From Gammaproteobacteria bacterium (GTDB lineage: Bacteria; Pseudomonadota; Gammaproteobacteria; Steroidobacterales; Woeseiaceae): a DNA stretch of 8,875 bases. The stretch spans positions 1 through 8,875 of the forward strand of contig QNFK01000049.1 of assembly GCA_003645495.1 (NCBI GenBank). Direction: 5' to 3'. Within the stretch, counting starts at the first letter, position 1; every line of letters begins with the position of its first letter. The notes under the pieces were generated by a model. That model was not told the DNA's origin. It searched no databases and saw only the letters and a list, made by a program, of their open reading frames with translations. The position numbers and the translations under genes are program-made. Below, piece by piece: positions 1 through 7,004 of the stretch.

Positions 1-1310
1 GCCTCGAGCTGCAAGGGCTGGACGGTCTCCGTGTTGCCGGTCGAACGTCCTCGATCGCGTCCGCACACGAAGACAGCAAGACGATCGGTGAGGTCCTGAA
101 TGTCGATTCGATTCTCGAGGGAAGCGTCCGCAAAGAGGGTAACAGTGTTCGAATCACCGTTCAGCTCACTAATGTGGCGGATGGATTCACAATCTGGTCG
201 AAATCCTATAATCGCGAGCTGGCGAATATATTCGAGATGCAGGAGGAGATCGCAACGTCGGTGGCCGGGGCCCTGGGAGTGAGACTTGGGGTCGGTGCAA
301 TTAACGATTTTCGAGGTGCAGGCACGCGAAATGTAGAGGCCTATGAGGCTTATCTCCAAGGCCGAAACCGAAACCTGACTAGACAGGAGAGGATACGCCT
401 GTTCGAACGAGCCATCGAGCTTGACCCCAACTACGCGGCGGCATGGTCGTCGTTGGGAGCCAGCACGCTTTCCACGAATTGGAGTGTCAGCCTGGATCAG
501 GCATCGGAAATTAGGGATCGGGCCTACTCGCTCGTACTTCACGGGGTGCAGCTCAATCCTCAATCGGCTGTCGCTCAATACAGGCTGGCAATGGTTCGTA
601 GTGCCCGGCTCGACTGGATCGGCGCGGAGCAAGGTTATACGCGGGCAATAGAGTTGCTCGCGGACCGTCCAATCGTGGCCAGCTATGGCAACGTGCTGAT
701 ACGCAACGGCCGTACGGCTTATGCGCAAAGGCAATATGGTATTGCCGTTGCCCTGGAGCCACTGGGCGGACGCCCCGTCGGTTTGTCCTGGCACGCGAGC
801 CTGGCTCAAGGGCAGATTGCCGAAGCAAAAGAGATCTCCAACTGGCAGAGTGCGCCTAACCATATCGAGAATAACCTGGATATAGCGTTCAATGAACGCG
901 ACCCGGAAGCGCTCAAGGCGGCTATTCAGGCGATGTCGAAAACGAATATCGCTACTATCTCGCTTTATGCACCGGTGCTGGCTGAGTTTGATTCGCCCGA
1001 GCGCGTCTTGTCCATGCTGCAGGACGTTTACCTGGATGAGAATCTGCAATGGCCTAGAAAACTTCACGACATTGCAATGGTGGCGGCGTATTTCGGGGAT
1101 CCGCAATTCGCACTGAAAGTCAAAGGCCAGGAGGTTCGCACCAGCACAGTTCGTCTGTTCACGCTCTGGTATCCCGTCATGTCTGAAGTTAGACAATTGC
1201 CGGAATTCAAAAAACTCGTCACTGAATTAAACCTGGTCGAGTATTGGCGTGCTTATGGCTGGGCTGATGCTTGCAAGCCACTCGGAGACAATGATTTCAC
1301 ATGCATGTGA
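1..1310 (+). CDS. TolB-like/TPR repeat protein, 5' end missing
   Basis: The open frame runs in from the left edge (first full codon at base 3) and stops with TGA at 1308-1310, leaving about 435 visible residues. The true start is outside the window; the GTG at 174 is an internal codon, because the frame stays open and family-like upstream of it. Visible residues 1-95 resemble the TolB/FlgO-like domain that precedes TPRs in this family: GLRVAGRTSS, then LEGSVRKEGNSVRITVQL, then DGFTIWSKSYNRE and an IFEMQEEIA segment. Degenerate tetratricopeptide helices follow, the clearest FERAIELDPNYAAAW (about 134-148), then AYSLVLHGVQLNPQSA and YTRAIELLADRP. The C-terminus (about 414-434) carries YWRAYGWADACKPLG and a final Cys, a tail typical of the family, so the 3' end looks intact. 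Relatives often have an N-terminal CadC/OmpR-type DNA-binding domain or a cyclase domain plus a membrane helix; which applies here cannot be seen. Likely a scaffold or signalling protein; its partner is unknown. Confidence 0.85.
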   Translation, partial: LELQGLDGLRVAGRTSSIASAHEDSKTIGEVLNVDSILEGSVRKEGNSVRITVQLTNVADGFTIWSKSYNRELANIFEMQEEIATSVAGALGVRLGVGAINDFRGAGTRNVEAYEAYLQGRNRNLTRQERIRLFERAIELDPNYAAAWSSLGASTLSTNWSVSLDQASEIRDRAYSLVLHGVQLNPQSAVAQYRLAMVRSARLDWIGAEQGYTRAIELLADRPIVASYGNVLIRNGRTAYAQRQYGIAVALEPLGGRPVGLSWHASLAQGQIAEAKEISNWQSAPNHIENNLDIAFNERDPEALKAAIQAMSKTNIATISLYAPVLAEFDSPERVLSMLQDVYLDENLQWPRKLHDIAMVAAYFGDPQFALKVKGQEVRTSTVRLFTLWYPVMSEVRQLPEFKKLVTELNLVEYWRAYGWADACKPLGDNDFTCM

Positions 1311-1312
1311 AA
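1295..1312. repeat. Perfect 18-bp palindrome across the TPR gene stop
   Basis: The sequence TTTCACATGCATGTGAAA equals its own reverse complement and covers the last four codons, the TGA stop and two bases beyond it. It lies between two convergent genes. As RNA it could fold into a 7-bp stem with a TGCA loop on either strand, but no T-run follows on either side, so it does not read as a standard intrinsic terminator. It could be an operator-like protein site or a 3'-end stabilising hairpin. Chance is possible. Confidence 0.6.
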
Positions 1313-1416
1313 CATCACCGAAAGCATAAATGTTCACTTGTGGCCGAACTTTACCCTTAAGGTACTCAGAGGCTGAGCGGTTGCCTACGAGCCGAAAGCG
1401 CTAAGTAAATACACTA
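1313..1416. other. Convergent intergenic spacer
   Basis: About 100 bp separate the stops of the plus-strand TPR gene and the minus-strand small membrane-protein gene. It holds one short inverted repeat, CTCAG-AGG-CTGAG at 1365-1377, with no T-run next to it. I see no reading frame or clear terminator for either gene here. Confidence 0.5.
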
Positions 1417-1569
1417 TTAACGCACCTTTTTTTCCGGGGTCACAACGATCCCGGAAATAGCTAATCCAATCGAAAGGACCGCGAGCGCTCCAAAGAACCA
1501 GATTCCGAAATGGGACAGACGAACCACCCAACGATCTATAACAAAGGTTTGCTCGTCGGGTTTATTCAT
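1417..1569 (-). CDS. Small single-pass membrane protein coupled to glnE
   Basis: This is a 50-codon frame on the minus strand, beginning MNKPDEQTFVIDRW and ending TPEKKVR before TAA at 1419-1417. Its ATG (1569-1567) overlaps the TGA of glnE (1568-1566) as ATGA, the classic arrangement for translational coupling. An AGAGGAG Shine-Dalgarno (1579-1573) lies three bases before the ATG, inside the last glnE codons; it is much stronger than the site before glnE itself. Residues about 22-43 (GIWFFGALAVLSIGLAISG and on) are uncharged and hydrophobic, enough for one membrane helix. The N-terminal 18 residues are polar and charged and the short C-terminal tail is basic (EKKVR), suggesting a tail in the cytoplasm. 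There is no signal-peptidase site that I can see. I do not recognise the family. Coupling implies production in proportion to GlnE and perhaps a role in placing or modulating it at the membrane; that is inference only. Confidence 0.7.
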   Translation of the reverse strand: MNKPDEQTFVIDRWVVRLSHFGIWFFGALAVLSIGLAISGIVVTPEKKVR

Positions 1570-4532
1570 TTACTCCTCTGGTGTCTGAAAGCGCGTTTGT
1601 GAATTATCCGGGCTGGTGATGCACACATTTCACGCTGCCAGATAGCTCGAACAAACCGGCGTTCATCAGCAAACTGGTCAGCTGAAACTAAAGGTGGCGC
1701 ATCATCGAGTACCAGTCGATGCACACAAAGCCGATAAGCTTTGTAGGCTTCCTGTAACCGCGCAACGTCATCAACCTCAAGACAACCAACGGCACCCAAG
1801 GCACCCAATTGGCGGATGTTGTCGGGGTAATGGATGATGGCCGGGTGCTGGTCGGCATTTTTCAGTACCAGGTACTGAACCAGGAATTCGATATCGCCCA
1901 GGCCACCCTGCCCCTGCTTAAGATCAAAAAGTGTTGCGCTACTTTTGTCGAGTTGCTTGCGCATTTTGTCGCGCATTGAAAGCACATCTGCAAGCAACTG
2001 ATCGCGACGCACGCTGTGGCGAAGTGTTTCTACACGAATACGCTCGAACTCCCTGGCGACTACTGCGTCACCGGCAACTGCCCGGCTGCGCAGCAGGGCC
2101 TGGTGTTCCCAGGTCCACGCATTGTCTTCCTGGTAACGTTCGAAACCTTCAATACTGACAACCAGCAAGCCCGAGCGACCGCTGGGTCGGAGTCGCGTAT
2201 CGACTTCATAAAGCGCACCTGAACTGGTTTGCGTCGTCAGGAAATGCACCAGGCGCCTGACCAGTCGACCGAAGAACATACTGTTTTCCAGCGGTTTGTC
2301 ACCGTTGGTTTGCTGCCCGGTGCCGCTTGAGTTGTGCAGAAAAACGAGGTCCAGATCGGAACGATATGACAACTCCATGCCACCCAGTTTGCCATAGGCG
2401 ACAACGCCGATACCTGCTGTGCGATTTCCATGCTCCCCTGTAAAGCACGGCTGTCCATGTTTCCTGGTGAGGTCTGCCCAGGCGACATCAAGCGCATGGT
2501 GCAGGACGATCTCGGCCAGTTCGGTCAGTCGGTCACTTACTTTCATGATCGGCAGATTGCCGCTGAAATCGGCCACGGCAATCCGAAAAAGCGTCGCTCG
2601 CTGAAACTGGCTGAGAATTTCAATTTGCTGCTCACTGTCAGCGCTGCCGTGCCGTTCAAGCCGCTCCCGGAGATCTTCACGCATACTGGCCGCAGTAATG
2701 CTTGCGGAATACAACCGCGGATCGAGCATTTCATCCAGCAGCAGCGGGAAACGCGCTATTTCTTCAGCCAGGTAGGCGCTGTTTTCGCACAGGCTTACAA
2801 GACGCTCCAACACCGCCGGGTTTTCATTCAGGAGCGCCACATAGGCACTGCGCCGGAGAATCTGGACTGCGACGCCCAGAACGCGATCGCAAACAATATG
2901 CGGGCTTTTCCGTTCCTGCAGCAGCATCAGGAACACCGGTATGAAATGCCGCAGGCGCCTGCGTGCGGTCGCACCAATCTGTCGCTGCACCGGTGCATTG
3001 GCGAATTCGACAATTGATGCCGCCAGTTTCCCGGCATCGGCATAATCATTCTGTTGTAAAAGTCGTTGCCACTCTTCTGCCGTCGCCACAGAGTTCCATA
3101 GCGCAGTGAGCGACTCTGCAAATTGCGATCGTTCCGGGCTGCTATCGGCACGAAATGCGACTTCCGCAAAAAGCTCGCTCACGCGAAGCCGATGCCCATC
3201 CAGGTCAGCCATTAAGGTGTCCCAGTCCGCGTAGTGCATCACGAGAAGAAGTCGCGCACGATCCTGCGGATCATCAGGCAAATCGTGCGTTTGCTGGTCG
3301 CGAATGGCCTGAATCGCGTTTTCCATTCTGCGAAAAAATTCGTAGGCAGCAAGCAACGTCGATACGGCAATCGTAACAAGGCCGCGGCCATCTCCAAGCC
3401 GTGGCAGGACCACTTGCAGTTCAGAACAACGCAGCTGCTGGTCACTACCACCCCGGACCAGTTGCAGGGATTGCGCAATGAATTCGATTTCCCTGATACC
3501 ACCGGGACCCAGTTTGATGTTCGCCGCAAGTTCGTGCTTGCGAACTTCCGCTGCGATAAGCGCCTTCATATCCCGCAGTGACTCGAATACACCGTAATCC
3601 AGGTAGCGTCGATAGACGAACGGTTCAATCATATTCTTGCGCAACTCATCTATCGTGGCGACCGACGCTCCCGGGCTGATGACCCGCGCTTTGACATACG
3701 CGTATCGCTCCCAGCCGCGGCCATGCTGCAGCAGATAAAGCTCAAGTGCAGCAAAGCTGACTACCGGTGGCCCGCTTTCACCGAACGGGCGCAACCGTGT
3801 ATCCACCCGATAGACGAAACCATCCTCTGTTGTTTCATCAAGCAAGGAAACGATCTGGCGTGAGACGCGGGTGAAATACTCGTGCGCGCTTAAGGTTCTG
3901 TCACCATCAGTTTCTCCCTCCTCCGGGTAGAGAAAAATCAGGTCGATGTCGGAGGAAAAATTGAGTTCATGGCCACCGAGTTTGCCCATCGCGAGCACGA
4001 TCAGCGGTATGCGCTCACCACTCGCGTTAAATGGCACGCCGAATCGCGGCATCAGTGATGTTTCGGCATATTGCACGCTGGCCTCAATCAGTGCGTCAGC
4101 CAGGCTCGACAAGGAGGCCAGCGATTCCTGCAAATCGCTGTCATCCCCGGTAGTTCTCCACAATATATGCAGCAGTTGCTGGTTGCGAAATCGTCGCAGG
4201 CGCTTTTTCGTACGCTGGGTGTCAATTCCGGCGGAGTCGGCCGCCTGTGCAAATTTGCTGATCAGGTTTTGATCCGGGGGTTCGGCCAGCACACCCTGGT
4301 CGAGGGCAGCTTTAAACCAGGTCCACTCACGAAGCAGTATTTTGCCCGCAAACTCACTACTCGCAACCAGTCGAATTAGTGTCCGCAGGTCGCCGTTCAG
4401 ATTCTCGAGAGGGTTTGTGGCATCCGGCTCCTTTTCTTTCAGCCGTTCGACCCAGAGCACGACCGATTGCCGCAGTATATCTGGCAAACGGCCGATCTCG
4501 TTCAATAGATTATCGTTGGATGGTCCGGTCAT
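1566..4532 (-). CDS. glnE: Bifunctional glutamine synthetase adenylyltransferase/adenylyl-removing enzyme
   Basis: GlnE adds AMP to a tyrosine of glutamine synthetase to switch it off and removes it by phosphorolysis to switch it on, under control of PII and glutamine in the cytoplasm. The 988 residues slightly exceed the usual length (E. coli, about 946) and show both nucleotidyltransferase halves. The N-terminal removase half has GKLGG (183-187), the metal-binding DID (D195, D197), and VDTRLRPFGESG (243-254), followed by NIKLGPGGIREIEFI (338-352). The C-terminal transferase half has GKLGG (714-718), DLD (D726, D728), VDTRLRPSGRSG (777-788) and QGQGGLGDIEFLVQY (873-887). Both metal-binding pairs are intact, so both activities are expected. 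The ATG at 4532 is the first start in a frame with no good alternative upstream; its Shine-Dalgarno is weak. After the family-like AIWQRE (963-968) there is a tail of about 20 basic residues that overlaps the ribosome binding site of the next gene. Upstream lies the EAL gene, 117 bp away. Confidence 0.97.
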   Translation of the reverse strand: MTGPSNDNLLNEIGRLPDILRQSVVLWVERLKEKEPDATNPLENLNGDLRTLIRLVASSEFAGKILLREWTWFKAALDQGVLAEPPDQNLISKFAQAADSAGIDTQRTKKRLRRFRNQQLLHILWRTTGDDSDLQESLASLSSLADALIEASVQYAETSLMPRFGVPFNASGERIPLIVLAMGKLGGHELNFSSDIDLIFLYPEEGETDGDRTLSAHEYFTRVSRQIVSLLDETTEDGFVYRVDTRLRPFGESGPPVVSFAALELYLLQHGRGWERYAYVKARVISPGASVATIDELRKNMIEPFVYRRYLDYGVFESLRDMKALIAAEVRKHELAANIKLGPGGIREIEFIAQSLQLVRGGSDQQLRCSELQVVLPRLGDGRGLVTIAVSTLLAAYEFFRRMENAIQAIRDQQTHDLPDDPQDRARLLLVMHYADWDTLMADLDGHRLRVSELFAEVAFRADSSPERSQFAESLTALWNSVATAEEWQRLLQQNDYADAGKLAASIVEFANAPVQRQIGATARRRLRHFIPVFLMLLQERKSPHIVCDRVLGVAVQILRRSAYVALLNENPAVLERLVSLCENSAYLAEEIARFPLLLDEMLDPRLYSASITAASMREDLRERLERHGSADSEQQIEILSQFQRATLFRIAVADFSGNLPIMKVSDRLTELAEIVLHHALDVAWADLTRKHGQPCFTGEHGNRTAGIGVVAYGKLGGMELSYRSDLDLVFLHNSSGTGQQTNGDKPLENSMFFGRLVRRLVHFLTTQTSSGALYEVDTRLRPSGRSGLLVVSIEGFERYQEDNAWTWEHQALLRSRAVAGDAVVAREFERIRVETLRHSVRRDQLLADVLSMRDKMRKQLDKSSATLFDLKQGQGGLGDIEFLVQYLVLKNADQHPAIIHYPDNIRQLGALGAVGCLEVDDVARLQEAYKAYRLCVHRLVLDDAPPLVSADQFADERRFVRAIWQREMCASPARIIHKRAFRHQRSK
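1573..1579 (-). promoter_or_regulatory. Ribosome binding site inside the 3' end of glnE
   Basis: On the minus strand these bases read AGAGGAG, a strong Shine-Dalgarno core, three bases before the ATG of the 50-residue membrane protein. They are also codons of glnE, so a ribosome finishing GlnE is already placed to restart. The spacing is a little short, which fits reinitiation as much as free initiation. Confidence 0.65.
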
Positions 4533-4649
4533 TGCCGCAAGTTTACTGTAGCGAGCGAGACCGGAATAGCCACGATCACGGATGGCAGAATCGCTGCCCG
4601 GGACGCACTACACCCTCAGCTATTGCCTTGGGTCAGTTCCACTTGCCGC
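4533..4649. other. Gap between the EAL gene and glnE
   Basis: This 117-bp stretch separates two genes reading the same way on the minus strand. It contains a short hairpin sequence on that strand, GGCAG-CGATT-CTGCC, without a T-run, so it is not a convincing terminator. No good -35/-10 pair stands out; TACAGT about 25 bases before glnE is the nearest -10-like hexamer and has no partner. Read-through from the EAL gene into glnE is therefore plausible. Confidence 0.4.
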
Positions 4650-6863
4650 TCAGGCCGACGATGAGCGCGATTTGTCGGAGATATTGGCAAGAATCCCGTC
4701 AAAAGACGTGGGTTTCCCGACCACATGACCCTGTGCGTAGTCCACACCAAGCTTGGTAACCAATGCTTTCGCTTTCTTGGTCTCTACGTATTCTGCCACG
4801 GTCTCCAGTTCCATGACTTTCGCAACCTGCGTAATAGCCGCAACCATGGACTCTGAGATCTGGTTGTCAGTAATGTCACGAATGAAGCCACCGTCAATTT
4901 TCAAGGTGTCCACTTTGAAACTTTTGAGGTAGGCGAATGAACTCAATCCCGCCCCAAAGTCATCAAGAGAGAATTTGCAGCCTCGCTTTCTTAGCGTATC
5001 GATGAATATTTGCGCTTTGTGCGTACTTGATACTGCAGCCGACTCTGTAACTTCAAAACACAGTGATTGCGACGGTACACCGCTGGCGTCGATTTCCTCT
5101 TCGATAAAATTCAGGATGTCATCGTCGCCGAGTGATTGCCCGGACAAATTTATAGCGAACGTCGCACCACCTTCTTTCAGGTAGTCGATATGTTCCGCCA
5201 GTCGGGACAAAGTGTTCGAAACCACCCAACGATCGATTTGTGGCATCAACTGGTAGCGCTCGGCCGCCGAGAAAAATGCGCTGGATGCAACTTGATTGCC
5301 ATTCTTGTCCTTCATGCGCAGCAATATTTCAAAATGATCGGCCTTGTTCTCTTTGGACAAAGCGACGATCGGCTGTGCCAGTATTTCGAAGCCGTCGGAG
5401 TCCAGGGTCTTTTGAATCTGCGCCACCAGGGACATGTCGTCGTAGCGCTGGATGATGCTCTGATTCTGCTGGTCATAAACCTCAACCCGATCCCGACCAT
5501 GATCCTTGGCGGTGTCGCAAGCTATTCTTGCTGCGGTCAACGCATCGCCTTCGGTAGTGTTGGCGTCGAATACTGAAATACCGATGCTGAACGTTACCTG
5601 CAGTGACTTGTCTCCCTGCAGGTAGCGCAATTCATGACGATGATTACGAATTTTCGCTGTCAGCTCCAACGCATCATCTACGCTGCTTTGGGTTTGCAGA
5701 ATGACGAAATCGTCGTCCGCCAGCCGGGTGGCTACTGCATTCTTCGGTAGCTGACGTTCGATTATTTGCGCGAAGCGCTTAATGACTTCATCACCGGCAT
5801 TACGACCAAAGGTGTCGTTAACCAGTTGCAAATTGTCGATATCAAAATAGATGAGCTGGTGCACGTCATCCGTTTCGGACAACGCTTTCATTGATTCGTG
5901 CAGCTGCGCCTCGAAACCGCCGCGGTTCATCAAACCGGTCATCGAGTCAAAAGACTGCTCAACGACGTATTCGACCTTGCCAACGATATGCGACATCAGG
6001 CGCACATGAGACTCTTCGAATGGCTGGTTGTTAACCCGACCCATCAGGGCCAGCACTCCTTCAACATTGCCGACCTGGTCCAGCAGCGGACAAAGCATCG
6101 CCTGGTACCCTTGCTCGGATGGCCGGTCGGAATCCTTCACCGCCGGAATTTCGAAAATCACCGGCAAGCGCTGGCCTTCAAGCTTCTGAAACAGTTCGTT
6201 GATCAGGTACTTGTCCAGCGCTTTTCGATTGACGTTTTTCCAGCTCGAATGCGTTGCACTGATTCTGATTCTCTTGGAGGGCAACAAGAGCACAGTGTAA
6301 GCGATGCCCAGAAAGCGACCGCTTTGCCCGATCAGGTGTGCGAGTCCCGCATGACTCCGCGAAGTCGCACGTATCTTCTCATCCACCTGGTAGATGAGTT
6401 GCAGTTCCTTTTTTGCCGTGTCCGCTCGCTCATCCGCAAGGTCGCGTTCATGATTAAGCTGCAATGAGTCGCCTATCACCTGAACGGCAGGCACGAGAAT
6501 TTTATGCAGGAGGCTGGGATTAAACCACGATGATTTTCCAGCGTTTTTCGAGAAGATCGTGACCAGAAGTCCCAGTCCTTCTTTTTCAGCGCCATAAACC
6601 GGGAGCACGAGCAATGTTCGTCCGGACGTCAGCGTGCGTCGCAAATGTTGCGAATCCGCATCCTGTCCGGAAACAACGTTTTCCGGCAACTCGGTGACAA
6701 AATTATCGATTTCGTAGTCGTCTACGCCATCGCTGCTCCAGACACAATTTCTGTCAAGGTCATAAAAACAGAAACACTGGGCCCGGGGCACCAGGGACTG
6801 CAACAACCCCTTGGCAGAGCCGATGTTTTTTCGTATGACGAGATTGTGTACTTCCGCAGCCAT
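4650..6863 (-). CDS. GAF/GGDEF/EAL protein, probable cyclic-di-GMP phosphodiesterase
   Basis: This 737-residue cytoplasmic protein has no signal peptide or membrane helix that I can see. Residues about 10-130 and 165-305 look like two GAF-type sensory regions, joined by a charged helix (about 138-165) that is probably a coiled coil. A GGDEF domain starts at DSMTGLMNRGGF (306-317) and keeps FDIDNLQLVND (340-350), but the signature is LADDDF (381-386): ADDDF instead of GGDEF, and no RxxD inhibitory site before it. It is unlikely to make cyclic-di-GMP. The EAL domain looks active: E512 in FEILLR (EIL for EAL), N572 in INLSGQ, E604 in FEVTES, D634-D635 in DDFGAGLSS, K655, E691 in AEYVE and Q711 in QGH. 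The protein therefore probably hydrolyses cyclic-di-GMP to pGpG, with the GGDEF domain acting as a nucleotide-binding regulator. The ligand of the GAF regions cannot be told. The start at 6863 has AGGGG some 14 bases upstream. It sits between cysK and glnE, same strand. Confidence 0.93.
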   Translation of the reverse strand: MAAEVHNLVIRKNIGSAKGLLQSLVPRAQCFCFYDLDRNCVWSSDGVDDYEIDNFVTELPENVVSGQDADSQHLRRTLTSGRTLLVLPVYGAEKEGLGLLVTIFSKNAGKSSWFNPSLLHKILVPAVQVIGDSLQLNHERDLADERADTAKKELQLIYQVDEKIRATSRSHAGLAHLIGQSGRFLGIAYTVLLLPSKRIRISATHSSWKNVNRKALDKYLINELFQKLEGQRLPVIFEIPAVKDSDRPSEQGYQAMLCPLLDQVGNVEGVLALMGRVNNQPFEESHVRLMSHIVGKVEYVVEQSFDSMTGLMNRGGFEAQLHESMKALSETDDVHQLIYFDIDNLQLVNDTFGRNAGDEVIKRFAQIIERQLPKNAVATRLADDDFVILQTQSSVDDALELTAKIRNHRHELRYLQGDKSLQVTFSIGISVFDANTTEGDALTAARIACDTAKDHGRDRVEVYDQQNQSIIQRYDDMSLVAQIQKTLDSDGFEILAQPIVALSKENKADHFEILLRMKDKNGNQVASSAFFSAAERYQLMPQIDRWVVSNTLSRLAEHIDYLKEGGATFAINLSGQSLGDDDILNFIEEEIDASGVPSQSLCFEVTESAAVSSTHKAQIFIDTLRKRGCKFSLDDFGAGLSSFAYLKSFKVDTLKIDGGFIRDITDNQISESMVAAITQVAKVMELETVAEYVETKKAKALVTKLGVDYAQGHVVGKPTSFDGILANISDKSRSSSA

Positions 6864-7004
6864 TCGCGCGCACCGCCCCTTGTTCGGTCAGCATCCTTTT
6901 CCGATCGAACAACAATGCCACGTAGACCTGTGCATGGCTGTGACAGAGGTCTCAGCCGGGTTTTTGTCGAACCAGCTGAACCAGCCTGCTACAGGTAGCC
7001 CGGG
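6864..7004. other. Gap between cysK and the EAL gene
   Basis: This gap is 141 bp and both flanking genes read on the minus strand. It holds a 12-bp palindrome, TAGCCCGGGCTA (6996-7007), overlapping the cysK stop, then a tandem pair of 9-mers, GAACCAGCT and GAACCAGCC (6969-6986 on the plus strand). Neither is followed by a T-run in the reading direction, so no clear terminator of cysK is visible. A 15-codon cysteine-rich frame (6935-6888, minus) is treated as a finding, not as a gene. I see no strong promoter for the EAL gene. Confidence 0.45.
6969..6986. repeat. Tandem 9-bp repeat, two copies
   Basis: Two adjacent 9-mers, GAACCAGCT and GAACCAGCC, differ at the last base only. They lie just downstream of the cysK stop. 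With only two copies this may be slippage and nothing more. Confidence 0.5.

Noticed and set aside
174..1310. GTG at 174 as the true start of the TPR gene
   Set aside because: The frame stays open to the window edge and the upstream residues match the TolB-like domain of the family, so the gene starts further left.
1431..1457. Hairpin TTTCCGGG / CCCGGAAA with 11-base loop as a terminator
   Set aside because: It lies inside the coding part of the small membrane gene, and the T-run is on the wrong side for a plus-strand terminator; on the minus strand A-run follows instead.
2430..3017. 195-codon plus-strand frame opposite glnE
   Set aside because: It lies wholly antisense to the well-conserved glnE, has no recognisable domain, and its composition fits a shadow of the real frame.
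5898..6467. 189-codon plus-strand frame opposite the EAL gene
   Set aside because: It is antisense to the GAF and early GGDEF region, shows no family features, and has no start signal of its own.
6892..6925. Sigma-54-like promoter before the EAL gene
   Set aside because: TGGCA is present on the minus strand but the GC expected about 10 bases later is missing.
6957..6965. GGGTTTTT on the plus strand as a terminator
   Set aside because: No matching GC-rich stem precedes the T-run, and no plus-strand gene ends nearby.
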